A DNA stretch of 9,791 nt from Bacillota bacterium (GTDB lineage Bacteria > Bacillota > Clostridia > Lachnospirales > Lachnospiraceae). Positions 1 through 7,409 of the stretch are shown here, in pieces (position 1 is the first letter of the stretch; every line of letters starts with the position of its first letter). Both the position numbers and the translations under genes were made by a program. The notes below the pieces were generated by a model that ran no database searches, was not told the origin of the DNA, and worked only from the letters and a program-made list of their open reading frames with translations. The stretch lies in NCBI GenBank assembly GCA_023441145.1, contig JAEZQN010000355.1, forward strand, positions 1 to 9,791. Direction: 5' to 3'.

Positions 1-306
1 GCATAACTGAGTCTTGGATTTACCTTCTTCGTTATAACCTTCGTAGTTAAGAGCAGTGATTTTACCAGCTTCAACAGTCATAGTCATTTCGAATAGGAAA
101 CCACCATCAGCTTCTTCAGATTTTTTAGTATAAGTACCATCATTTAAAGTAGCTGCCTCTGTGGATGGGCTAGCTGTAGGTGTTGTAGTAGCCTGAGATG
201 GGGTTTGAGTTGCAGTAGAATCTGTTTCGTTGCTTGAACAACCAGTTAAAACTGCTAAAGAAAGAGCTGCTACAGCAGTTGCACGAACTAATTTGTTTAG
301 TCTCAT
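1..306 (-). CDS. Secreted lipoprotein, N-terminal part, possibly FMN-binding (PplA-like); runs off the left edge
   Basis: The first 102 codons of a minus-strand gene are visible, starting with ATG at 306-304. A GGAGGA ribosome binding site (320-315) lies 8 bases upstream. The protein begins with a short basic n-region (MRLNKLVRA) and a hydrophobic stretch, then the lipobox LTGC with Cys23 as the predicted lipidation site. It should therefore be exported and anchored to the outer face of the membrane. Residues 24-52 are a Thr/Ser/Pro/Ala-rich linker. From about residue 55 a folded domain starts with DGTY, followed by a strand-like MTMTVEAGKITALNYEGYNEEG. This pattern resembles flavin-binding lipoprotein repeats such as Listeria PplA, used in extracellular electron transfer. 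That assignment is inference, because the flavinylation motif would lie outside the window. The lipoprotein call is firm; the FMN function is tentative. The gene is divergent from sbcD and has its own promoter. Confidence 0.85.
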   Translation of the reverse strand, partial: MRLNKLVRATAVAALSLAVLTGCSSNETDSTATQTPSQATTTPTASPSTEAATLNDGTYTKKSEEADGGFLFEMTMTVEAGKITALNYEGYNEEGKSKTQLC

Positions 307-351
307 TATAAATTTCCTCCGTTTTTGTGTTAGTAGTATATGTGCTTGATT

Positions 352-380
352 ATTATAACAAGGGTAAAAATGTCTGTCAA
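352..380 (-). promoter_or_regulatory. Sigma-A-type promoter of the lipoprotein gene
   Basis: On the minus strand, TTGACA (380-375) is followed after exactly 17 bp by TATAAT (357-352). TG stands one base upstream of the -10 box, giving an extended -10. Both hexamers are perfect consensus, so this should be a strong vegetative promoter. Transcription would start near position 345 and leave a leader of about 40 bases. DNA upstream of the -35 (381-470) is very AT-rich, as in UP elements. Confidence 0.85.
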
Positions 381-468
381 TTCTTTCACAATTATTTAAA
401 TATAACAAAATATTATAAATATTACTAATCTTATAAATTTATTTTATATTTATTTCAAAGTTTAAAAA

Positions 469-503
469 CTATTTTACTATGCCTTTTACTCATAGTAAAA
501 TAG
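469..503. repeat. Perfect 13-bp inverted repeat upstream of sbcD, operator-like
   Basis: The left arm CTATTTTACTATG (469-481) and right arm CATAGTAAAATAG (491-503) are exact reverse complements, separated by 9 bases. The dyad ends 33 bases before the sbcD start. The predicted sbcD -35 and -10 boxes fall inside the left and right arms. The spacing between arm centres is 22 bp, about two helical turns, which suits a dimeric regulator. It does not match the Firmicute LexA box (CGAAC-N4-GTTCG). An RNA hairpin is possible but would have few GC pairs. The symmetry is directly seen; the operator role is inference. Confidence 0.75.
473..501 (+). promoter_or_regulatory. Predicted promoter of sbcDC inside the inverted repeat
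   Basis: TTTACT (473-478) resembles a -35 box (4 of 6) and TAAAAT (496-501) a -10 box (5 of 6), with 17 bp between them. The start of transcription would be near 508, giving a leader of about 29 bases with AGGAG at 525-529. Because the hexamers lie in a perfect dyad, the same arrangement also reads on the minus strand (499-494 and 478-473). The element is therefore symmetric and potentially bidirectional. Confidence 0.5.
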
Positions 504-536
504 AACATAAGGGTAAAAGAAGAGAGGAGAATCGTA

Positions 537-1670
537 ATGAAGTTTTTGCATTTATCAGATTTGCATATTGGTAAACGAGTAAATGAGTTTTCGATGATAG
601 AAGACCAGAGACATATATTAGAACAGATATTAGATATAGTTGAGAAGGAAAGTCCAGAAGCCGTAGTAATTGCTGGAGATGTTTATGATAAAAGTATACC
701 AAGTATTGAAGGAGTGACCTTATTTGACTATTTTCTAACGAGACTTAGTACCTTAAGTACAACCGTAATGTTAGTTAGTGGGAACCATGATTCTGCAGAT
801 CGCCTAAACTATGGTGGTAAAATCATGGAAAACAATAATATTTATATTGCAGGCGTGTTTGGAGGGAAGGTAAAACAAGTTGAGCTTAAAGATCAGTGGG
901 GAATCATTACCTTTCATCTACTGCCTTTTATTAAGCCTGCAATGGTTACACCGTTTTTTCCAGAGGTTGAGACCTATGAAGAAGCTGTAGAAGCTATTAT
1001 TGGGTCAACTCCTGTAGATCCTACAAAACGCAATGTATTAGTTGCCCATCAGTTTATTGTTTCTGGGGGAGAAAGCCCTGTTAGAAGCGAGTCGGAGCTG
1101 GAGTCCCTAGGAGGATTAGACCAAATTGATGCTAGTGTATTTAAGGACTTCGATTATGTTGCCTTAGGTCATCTTCATGGCCCACAAAGAATCGGGAGAG
1201 ACACCATACGCTACGCCGGTTCTCCGTTAAAATATAGCTTTAGTGAGGTAAATCAAAAGAAATCAGTGACTATGGTTACTATGGATGAAAAAGGTAAGGT
1301 CAGCTTTGAGTTATTACCTTTAAAGCCGCTTCACGAGATGAGAGAGATCGAGGGTATGATTGATGATTTAGTGGATGATAAATACTATAGTATGGATTAT
1401 ATCCATGCCACCATAACCAATGAAGAAAATCTAGTTGATCCAATGGGAAGACTAAGGATGGTATATCCTAATATCATGAAATTAGATTTTAAAAATAGTA
1501 GAACCGCAGTAAAGGATAATGCTAAGATGGCGGCCCAGGATGTTAAGTCTAAAACACCTCTGCAGTTATTTAACGAGTTTTATGAAATGCAGAACAATCA
1601 ACCAATGAATGAAAAGGAACTAGAAATTATGACAAAACTTCTTTTAGGATTGGCAGGTGAGAAGGAATGA
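537..1670 (+). CDS. sbcD: Nuclease SbcCD subunit D (Mre11-type exonuclease)
   Basis: This is the nuclease subunit of the SbcCD complex, a metal-dependent exonuclease/endonuclease that trims double-strand ends and cleaves DNA hairpins with SbcC in the cytoplasm. The 377-residue length is normal. All calcineurin-like phosphoesterase motifs are present: DLH (Asp8, His10), GDVYD (Asp48), GNHD (Asn83, His84, Asp85), AHQF (His171) and GHLHG (His212, His214). These residues coordinate the two catalytic metal ions, so the enzyme should be active. The C-terminal 120 residues form the usual capping and SbcC-contacting region. The ATG at 537 has AGGAG (525-529) seven bases upstream. The stop overlaps the sbcC start in ATGA, so the two genes are translationally coupled. 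Expression may be controlled by the inverted repeat at 469-503. Confidence 0.97.
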   Translation: MKFLHLSDLHIGKRVNEFSMIEDQRHILEQILDIVEKESPEAVVIAGDVYDKSIPSIEGVTLFDYFLTRLSTLSTTVMLVSGNHDSADRLNYGGKIMENNNIYIAGVFGGKVKQVELKDQWGIITFHLLPFIKPAMVTPFFPEVETYEEAVEAIIGSTPVDPTKRNVLVAHQFIVSGGESPVRSESELESLGGLDQIDASVFKDFDYVALGHLHGPQRIGRDTIRYAGSPLKYSFSEVNQKKSVTMVTMDEKGKVSFELLPLKPLHEMREIEGMIDDLVDDKYYSMDYIHATITNEENLVDPMGRLRMVYPNIMKLDFKNSRTAVKDNAKMAAQDVKSKTPLQLFNEFYEMQNNQPMNEKELEIMTKLLLGLAGEKE

Positions 1671-4600
1671 AACCAACAAAGCTTGTAATGAGTGCCTTTG
1701 GCCCTTTTAAAAATGAGATTACTATAGATTTTTCAAAGCTAGGTGGACAAGGACTTTTTCTTGTTAGTGGCGATACTGGTTCTGGTAAAACGACTATTTT
1801 TGACGCCATTAGTTTTGCCCTCTTTGGCTCCCCTTCTGGAGAAAAGAGAAACGAAGAAAATAACATGGCCCTTCGAAGTCAGTATGCAGAAAAGACGACT
1901 AAAACCTTTGTGGAATTAACCTTTTTGCATAAGGGGAAGGAATATTTTATAAGGCGAAATCCTCAGTATATGAGGCCAAGTCTAAGGGGGACTGGAGAAA
2001 CTCTAGAAAGCCAGGGGGCAGAATTTGTCTATCCAGATGGAAGAAAAATAGTAGATTTTCGTAAGGTAACCAGTGCAGTAGAAGACCTATTAGGGATTAA
2101 TTGGGCTCAATATAAACAGATAGCAATGATTGCCCAAGGAGAATTCTTAGAGCTTCTAGTGGCAGATAGTGATAAGAGGTCTGGGATTCTTAGGAAAATT
2201 TTTGGTACTGGTATCTACGTTAACATTCAGGAACGTCTTGGGATTATGACAAATCGTTTGCGAGGAGAATGCGAGGAAATTACCAATCGTATATTTCAGT
2301 ATTTTCATGATGTACAATGCCCGAAAGACAATGGACATTACGAATCGATTCAGGAGCTACTAAAAAATAAATGTATCTATGACACGGAGAAGCTCATAGC
2401 AATTATTTCGGAACTAGTAAGAGAGAAAAAAGAAGAGCATAGTAAGTTAGCTGTGGAGTATAAGGCTTTGGAGATAAAGCTAACGGACTGTAGAAAACGT
2501 TTAGCTCAGCTAGAGCAAGTAAACAGTATGTTTACCACCTTACAGCAAGCTAAGGAGGAAGATAATAGGCTAAGTAGTCAGGCCTCTATGATGGAAGAGA
2601 AGAATGAGAGGCATAAGAAGGGAACCACTGCTTTTTTATACATCAAACCGTTAGAGGATACTTATGTTAATCTTGTAAAGGAAGAGGAAAGACTGAATGT
2701 AAAGCTTATAGAACTTAAGAAAGAGGAAGCAATGCTAACAGACCTTTTGTCTTCTCTTTCTACAGAAAAAGAAAGCCAGGAGAAGAATCAGCCAAGGATA
2801 GAGGAGTTAGCAGCTCTCTTAATAAAGCATAATGAGGAAGCTACCAAATATAAACAAATTGGTAGCCTAGAACAGGAAAGACTAAGGATTAGACAAGCGG
2901 TGTCTTCCCTAGAGGAGGATCTTAAGAGGGAAAGACAGCTTAAAACTGACTTAGAGGAAAGTAAAACCCTAGGCAAAGAAAAGCTTATGAACCTAAAGGA
3001 TATTGAGGTAAAGAAGGCTACAATAGAAGCAGCGTTAGAGCAAAAGGGTAGTAGAAAGCAAACACTTACTACTCTAACTACACAGTTTAAGCAAATTATA
3101 AAGGAGCAAGAGGAACTTGAAGAGTTAAAGAAGCTTCTTCTTCAAAAGATGGAGTACTATAACAACAAAAGCCAGACCTATAATGAAGCTGAGCAGCTCT
3201 ATATGAAGGAGTTAGCGGGAATTATGGCTTCAAAATTACAGGAGAATATGCCATGTCCTGTTTGTGGCTCCACTACTCATCCAAATAAAACTCCACTAAC
3301 AAGTGGCGCATACACAGAGGAAGAACTGAAACAATGTAAACTTGAGGTTGAGGCCGCCCATGAGGCAATGCTAAGAGCAAGTGAGAATTGTAGCAGTAAA
3401 ACCAATACCTTAGAGTACAAGAAGGAAATGTTTAGCCAAGGGGCAAAGGAGTTTACAGAACTTATAGAGCCAACTTTTGAGTATTCTTATGTGGAGCAAC
3501 TAGAACGAGTAAGAATCCAGCTAGAAGAAGAGCTTTCTAACTTAAATAGAAACTTTTTAGAGGTGGCAGAGGAAGTGAAGCAAAAAGCCTTATTAGAGAT
3601 AGGGCAACAGTCTATAGAGGAAAAGCTTACTACCCTTACTATCAGACTAGAAGATAAAGAAAAAGAAAATAGTAACCTAAAGCAGCAGTTAAGTGCTAAT
3701 GAAGCTAGTCTAAAGACGCTAAAAAATGAGGTTAGTGTTGGGAGTATGGAAGAGCTGAAGGATATCATCGTAAAAGAACAAGAAGAGTATACCAGTTTAA
3801 AGGAACACTTAGAAGTTGCTATTAGGAATCATCAAGAAGCGACTTTAAAGTTACAGCGTATAGAGGCTGTTCTACATGATAATAGGGAGCAACAGTCTGA
3901 TTTAGAGAAAAGGGTTTATAAAGCTAAGCAAATCTATGAGACAAGCCTAAAGGAGAGAGGGTTTGCTTTAGAAGAGGCATATAAGATGTCCCTCATATCA
4001 GAGCAAGAGCTTAGGATTATGGAAGAGGAGATTACAACTTATCGTGATAAGTGTATTAAGGTAAGACAGTCTATAGAGGAACTAACAAAGGCGTTAGAAG
4101 GTAAGGAGCCTATGGATATTACTCTTGAAAAGGCAGAGGAACAAACTCTTATAAAAGAGAGTGAGAAACTATCTGAGCAGATAGAGGAAATACGGTTTAC
4201 CACAAATCAGAATGTAGAGATTCTAAAGAAGGTGGCATCAGCGTATACCCAGCACAAGGATAAAACCGATGAGTTTGCTGTGTATGAACGATTGAGTAAA
4301 ACTGCTAATGGTAATCTATCAGGAAAAGCAAAGATAGCCTTTGAACAGTATGTACAGGCCTTCTACTTTGATCAGATTCTATCTGCAGCCAATGACCGAC
4401 TTAGAATTATGACCAATAGTCAATATGAGCTTATGAGGAAGGATGAAGCCACTAATTTAAGAAGAAATACCGGTTTAGACATTGAGGTCATGGACCATTA
4501 TTCTGGTAAAACTCGTTCTGTCAAAACCCTTTCTGGTGGGGAGTCCTTTAAAGCTGCTTTATCCTTGGCATTAGGCTTAAGTGATATTATACAAAGCTTT

Positions 4601-4822
4601 GCAGGTGGAATAGAGGTAGATGCCATGTTTGTAGATGAGGGCTTTGGTTCCCTAGATTCCAATTCCTTAGAACAAGCATTGTCCGCTCTAAATGCCTTAA
4701 CGATAGGTAATCGCCTAGTAGGAATTATATCTCACGTAAATGAACTAAAGGAGAGAATTGATAAGAAAATACTTTTGGAAAAGAAAAGAGATGGAAGTAT
4801 TCTTAAGCTAGAGGTTTCTTAA
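1667..4822 (+). CDS. sbcC: Nuclease SbcCD subunit C (Rad50-type SMC-like ATPase)
   Basis: This ATPase subunit opens and tethers DNA ends for SbcD, in a typical Rad50/SMC layout of 1051 residues. The N-terminal half-ATPase carries Walker A GDTGSGKT (35-42) and a Q-loop at Gln157 (AQGEF). Two long charged coiled-coil arms follow, at roughly 210-500 and 560-900, rich in Glu, Lys, Leu and Gln. They are split by the zinc hook CPVC (Cys530, Cys533), which dimerises complexes through a shared zinc. The C-terminal half-ATPase has the ABC signature LSGGE (955-959), Walker B ending in Asp990-Glu991, and a D-loop GSLD (994-997). No key residue is missing. The ATG overlaps the sbcD stop by 4 bp, and AGGTGA (1655-1660) inside sbcD can serve as ribosome binding site. 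No convincing terminator follows the gene. Confidence 0.97.
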   Translation: MKPTKLVMSAFGPFKNEITIDFSKLGGQGLFLVSGDTGSGKTTIFDAISFALFGSPSGEKRNEENNMALRSQYAEKTTKTFVELTFLHKGKEYFIRRNPQYMRPSLRGTGETLESQGAEFVYPDGRKIVDFRKVTSAVEDLLGINWAQYKQIAMIAQGEFLELLVADSDKRSGILRKIFGTGIYVNIQERLGIMTNRLRGECEEITNRIFQYFHDVQCPKDNGHYESIQELLKNKCIYDTEKLIAIISELVREKKEEHSKLAVEYKALEIKLTDCRKRLAQLEQVNSMFTTLQQAKEEDNRLSSQASMMEEKNERHKKGTTAFLYIKPLEDTYVNLVKEEERLNVKLIELKKEEAMLTDLLSSLSTEKESQEKNQPRIEELAALLIKHNEEATKYKQIGSLEQERLRIRQAVSSLEEDLKRERQLKTDLEESKTLGKEKLMNLKDIEVKKATIEAALEQKGSRKQTLTTLTTQFKQIIKEQEELEELKKLLLQKMEYYNNKSQTYNEAEQLYMKELAGIMASKLQENMPCPVCGSTTHPNKTPLTSGAYTEEELKQCKLEVEAAHEAMLRASENCSSKTNTLEYKKEMFSQGAKEFTELIEPTFEYSYVEQLERVRIQLEEELSNLNRNFLEVAEEVKQKALLEIGQQSIEEKLTTLTIRLEDKEKENSNLKQQLSANEASLKTLKNEVSVGSMEELKDIIVKEQEEYTSLKEHLEVAIRNHQEATLKLQRIEAVLHDNREQQSDLEKRVYKAKQIYETSLKERGFALEEAYKMSLISEQELRIMEEEITTYRDKCIKVRQSIEELTKALEGKEPMDITLEKAEEQTLIKESEKLSEQIEEIRFTTNQNVEILKKVASAYTQHKDKTDEFAVYERLSKTANGNLSGKAKIAFEQYVQAFYFDQILSAANDRLRIMTNSQYELMRKDEATNLRRNTGLDIEVMDHYSGKTRSVKTLSGGESFKAALSLALGLSDIIQSFAGGIEVDAMFVDEGFGSLDSNSLEQALSALNALTIGNRLVGIISHVNELKERIDKKILLEKKRDGSILKLEVS

Positions 4823-4883
4823 GCTTGCTAATCTTACAATTCAATTAAATTTTATATAAGATGTAAAAAATGTATGAAAAGTA

Positions 4884-4892
4884 TGGTATAAT
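4884..4892 (+). promoter_or_regulatory. Extended -10 promoter of galE
   Basis: The sequence TGGTATAAT (4884-4892) is a perfect -10 hexamer with the TGn extension. No good -35 box lies 16-18 bp upstream (only A-rich DNA), which is common for extended -10 promoters. Transcription would start around 4899. The galE ribosome binding site AAGGAG is at 4921-4926. Some read-through from sbcC also seems possible, since no strong terminator separates them. Confidence 0.65.
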
Positions 4893-4933
4893 CCTAAAAT
4901 GTTGATAATAAATCCAAGTAAAGGAGTATTCCC

Positions 4934-5947
4934 ATGGCAATTTTAGTGACTGGAGGAGCTGGATATATAGGTAGTCATACCTGCATAGAGCTTATAGAAG
5001 CTGGCTATGAAGTGGTTATTGTGGACAACCTATGTAACTCCTGTGAGTTAGCGGTAAAGAGAATAGAAGAAATTACTGGTAAGAAAGTAAGGTTCTATGC
5101 AGTAGATATAGCAGATAAGGAACGTATGAATGAGATATTTGAGAAGGAATCCATCCATAGTGTAATTCATTTTGCAGGCTTGAAGGCAGTAGGGGAATCT
5201 GTAGAAAAACCTCTTCGATACTATAGTAACAATATTACCGGAACCCTTGTATTATTAGAGGTCATGAGTGACCATAATGTGAAAGATATTGTCTTTAGTT
5301 CCTCTGCTACTGTATATGGAAATCCTAAGACAGTTCCAATTAAAGAGAACTTTTCCCTATCAGCAACTAACCCATATGGCAGAACAAAGTTGATGATAGA
5401 GGAGATTCTGCAGGATTTATATGTATCCGATAATGAGTGGAATATTATTCTTCTTCGTTATTTCAACCCAATTGGAGCCCATAAAAGTGGCTTACTTGGG
5501 GAGGATCCAAAGGGAATTCCAAACAATCTTCTTCCTTACATTGCACAGGTTGCAGTTGGTAAATTAGAAGCTCTTGGAGTTTTCGGTGATGATTATGATA
5601 CGGTAGATGGAACAGGAGTAAGAGATTACATTCACGTTGTGGACTTGGCTAAAGGCCATGTAAAAGCCATTAAGAGACTAGAAGATAAGGCTGGAGTTTC
5701 AATCTATAACTTAGGAACTGGTAACGGTTATAGTGTACTTCAGGTATTACATGCATTTGAGAAGGCTTGTGGCAAAGAATTAAAGTATATTATAAAACCG
5801 AGAAGAGCAGGAGATATTGCTACCTGCTATGCAGATCCATCTAAGGCTAAGGAAGAATTAGGATGGGAAGCTACTAGGGGTATTGATGAGATGTGTGAGG
5901 ATTCTTGGAGATGGCAAAGCATGAATCCAAATGGGTATCATCAGTAA
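4934..5947 (+). CDS. galE: UDP-glucose 4-epimerase
   Basis: This enzyme interconverts UDP-galactose and UDP-glucose with bound NAD in the cytoplasm. It serves galactose use (Leloir pathway) and supplies UDP-galactose for surface polysaccharides. The 337-residue length is almost identical to well-studied bacterial GalE. The Rossmann fold begins at the N-terminus with the NAD-binding GGAGYIG (7-13). The catalytic set of this short-chain dehydrogenase family is intact: Ser124 in SSSATVYG, and Tyr148 with Lys152 in NPYGRTK. The substrate-binding segment LRYFNPIGAH and the following GIPNNLLPYI also fit GalE. The ATG at 4934 has AAGGAG seven bases upstream. The gene stands alone between its own promoter and a hairpin terminator. 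No galK or galT is adjacent, so a housekeeping role is more likely than an inducible galactose operon; that is inference. Confidence 0.97.
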   Translation: MAILVTGGAGYIGSHTCIELIEAGYEVVIVDNLCNSCELAVKRIEEITGKKVRFYAVDIADKERMNEIFEKESIHSVIHFAGLKAVGESVEKPLRYYSNNITGTLVLLEVMSDHNVKDIVFSSSATVYGNPKTVPIKENFSLSATNPYGRTKLMIEEILQDLYVSDNEWNIILLRYFNPIGAHKSGLLGEDPKGIPNNLLPYIAQVAVGKLEALGVFGDDYDTVDGTGVRDYIHVVDLAKGHVKAIKRLEDKAGVSIYNLGTGNGYSVLQVLHAFEKACGKELKYIIKPRRAGDIATCYADPSKAKEELGWEATRGIDEMCEDSWRWQSMNPNGYHQ

Positions 5948-5974
5948 ATTACGAATGAATTACAATGTAACAAA

Positions 5975-6004
5975 AGAGAGTCGGCTTATTAGTCGACTTC
6001 TTTG
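5975..6004 (+). terminator. Hairpin terminator after galE
   Basis: AGTCGGCT (5979-5986) pairs with AGTCGACT (5991-5998) through eight pairs including one G-U, around a TATT loop. The stem is lengthened below by A/G-C/T pairs with one bulge (5975-5978 with 6000-6003). The tail TTCTTTG is only modestly T-rich, so termination may be incomplete. Confidence 0.65.
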
Positions 6005-6043
6005 CTATATAGAAAACTGCTCTTATAGTTACTATACAGCAAA
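6001..6043. repeat. Second, imperfect inverted repeat downstream of galE
   Basis: TTTGCTATATAG (6001-6012) pairs with CTATACAGCAAA (6032-6043) over 11 of 12 positions, with a 19-base loop. A CTCTTTT stretch follows at 6045-6051. It may be a back-up terminator for galE, or a DNA site ahead of the xpaC promoter. The symmetry is seen; the role is not known. Confidence 0.4.
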
Positions 6044-6085
6044 ACTCTTTTATATTTCATGTTGAATTTTATAAGGGGTAGCAAG

Positions 6086-6114
6086 TTGTTATTTTCTAAA
6101 TATTAGGTTATAAT
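6086..6114 (+). promoter_or_regulatory. Sigma-A-type promoter of the xpaC-telA operon
   Basis: TTGTTA (6086-6091, 4 of 6 to consensus) lies 17 bp before TATAAT (6109-6114, perfect). Transcription would start near 6121, giving a leader of about 45 bases. A short palindrome, AAGGAA-A-TTCCTT (6119-6131), sits right at the predicted start point and could bind a regulator; this last point is speculative. Confidence 0.75.
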
Positions 6115-6153
6115 AGAAAAGGAAATTCCTTGGAAGTAATAGTAATACATAGT

Positions 6154-6159
6154 AGGAGG
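6154..6159 (+). promoter_or_regulatory. Ribosome binding site that fixes the xpaC start at 6166
   Basis: AGGAGG at 6154-6159 is six bases from ATG 6166 but directly abuts ATG 6160, and it lies downstream of the in-frame TTG at 6130. Only the ATG at 6166 has a workable distance. The resulting N-terminus (MRSNNLGDQIKDTVQDAMD) also looks like the natural beginning of this family. Confidence 0.85.
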
Positions 6160-6165
6160 ATGCTT

Positions 6166-7374
6166 ATGAGAAGCAACAACTTAGGTGATCAGATAAAAGA
6201 TACTGTACAGGATGCAATGGATGCAATGGATTTTAGAAATCTTAATCAGAAAATCCAAAGCAGTGTTTCTGGAGCTGTTAATGATGTTAAGCGAGCGTTT
6301 GGATATAATCAGAATAAGAGTGCTACTGGTACTAACCAAAACCAGCGTAAGCAATATTTTCATGAGCAGTTTTATAATCATAGTAATTACCATCATAAAA
6401 CGGAACATGTACAGAGAACCAACACAGAACGTTCTATCAATAAGCCAGTGGGTAAAGTATCTGGTATTGTCATGATCGTTCTTGGAACTGTGGGAATGTT
6501 TGTTTTTGGAATAGCATCCTTAGTACTGTATTTCGTAACTGAATTTCTAAATACATTTTTTGTCTTTGGTCCATTGATTGAAATTACGCTTTCTCTTTTT
6601 GTAGTAACATTTTTCGTGTTAATCAAAGGGATATCAGTAAAAGGTAGGACAAAACGTTTTCAATATTATCAAGATAAATTGAAAAAAAATAATTATTTTG
6701 AGATAAAAGAAGTGGCTGCGGGCCTTGGTAAATCAGAAAAGTACGTTGCGAAGGATCTTGAACGTATGATTCAGCTAAGAATGTTTCCACAGGGGCACCT
6801 TGATAATAAACGAACCTGTTTTATAGGCGATGATAATACTTATGAGCAATACCGTAAGGCGGAGATTAGCTATGAGGAGAGAAGAAAACAGGAGGAAGAG
6901 CAAAAGCGCAGAGAGGCCAATGCGTCTGAGACGGAGAAGGCAGTTCTTCAAGCAAAGGCTTTGGGTGCAGATTATGTTGCTCAAATTCATGAGGCCAACG
7001 AGGTAATCGCCGGGGATATTATGAGTCAGAAGTTGGACCGCTTAGAGTTAATTATTAAGAAAATTTTTGAACATGTAGTTAAACATCCAGAACAGCTCTC
7101 AGAGATTCGCAAGTTTATGGATTATTACCTTCCAATTACGTTAAAGCTTGTGAATGTGTATAAGGATTTCGAGTACCAGCCAATCCAGAGTGCTAATATT
7201 ACTAGTAGTAGAAATGAGATTGAGAATTCTCTGGATACCATCAATAATGCCTTTGAGTCACTATTTGATGGATTATATGAGAATGTTGCTATGGAAGTGG
7301 CTACGGATATCAATGTTTTAAATACCTTATTGGCCCAAGAAGGGTTGACAGGAAAAGATTTTAATGTTAAATAA
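6166..7374 (+). CDS. xpaC: XpaC-family membrane protein (5-bromo-4-chloroindolyl phosphate hydrolysis family)
   Basis: The 402-residue protein belongs to the family named after Bacillus XpaC. The name comes from an indicator-dye phenotype, and no enzyme reaction is established. From the chosen start, residues 1-45 form an amphipathic helical segment (LGDQIKDTVQDAMDAMDF). Residues 46-95 are a polar Asn/Gln/His-rich linker. Two hydrophobic spans at about 99-124 and 131-155 should cross the membrane. Next comes a winged-helix-like stretch (about 165-225) with YVAKDLERMIQLRMFPQGH, a charged coiled coil (about 226-256), and a helical C-terminal domain including YYLPITLKLVNVYKDFE (about 320-336), characteristic of the family. 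The large C-terminal part is probably cytoplasmic. It is followed after 47 bp by a telA homologue, the usual partner. An in-frame TTG at 6130 would add 12 residues but lacks a ribosome binding site. Confidence 0.85.
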   Translation: MRSNNLGDQIKDTVQDAMDAMDFRNLNQKIQSSVSGAVNDVKRAFGYNQNKSATGTNQNQRKQYFHEQFYNHSNYHHKTEHVQRTNTERSINKPVGKVSGIVMIVLGTVGMFVFGIASLVLYFVTEFLNTFFVFGPLIEITLSLFVVTFFVLIKGISVKGRTKRFQYYQDKLKKNNYFEIKEVAAGLGKSEKYVAKDLERMIQLRMFPQGHLDNKRTCFIGDDNTYEQYRKAEISYEERRKQEEEQKRREANASETEKAVLQAKALGADYVAQIHEANEVIAGDIMSQKLDRLELIIKKIFEHVVKHPEQLSEIRKFMDYYLPITLKLVNVYKDFEYQPIQSANITSSRNEIENSLDTINNAFESLFDGLYENVAMEVATDINVLNTLLAQEGLTGKDFNVK

Positions 7375-7378
7375 ATTA

Positions 7379-7402
7379 TTCTGACATAGTACAGAGTCAG
7401 AA
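7379..7402 (+). other. Small stem-loop between xpaC and telA
   Basis: TTCTGAC (7379-7385) and GTCAGAA (7396-7402) form a perfect 7-bp stem with a 10-base loop, just before the telA ribosome binding site. There is no T-run after it, so it is not a terminator. It could influence mRNA stability or processing between the two cistrons, or be chance. Confidence 0.4.
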
Positions 7403-7409
7403 GTAGAAT

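Noticed and set aside
464..503. Inverted repeat upstream of sbcD read as a minus-strand terminator (stem followed by five T)
   Set aside because: No gene to its right is transcribed leftwards into it, and its arms coincide with promoter hexamers. An operator or promoter role is more sensible.
503..514. Possible LexA (SOS) box before sbcD, suggested by GAAC at 503-506
   Set aside because: No matching GTTC half-site follows at the correct spacing, so only a chance half-site is present.
3254..3265. Paired cysteines in the middle of SbcC as an independent zinc finger or sign of a fusion
   Set aside because: CPVC is the normal zinc hook at the tip of the Rad50/SbcC coiled coil.
6130..6165. Upstream TTG start for xpaC adding 12 residues
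   Set aside because: It overlaps the predicted transcription start region, has no Shine-Dalgarno sequence, and would place the strong AGGAGG inside the coding region. ATG 6166 fits better.
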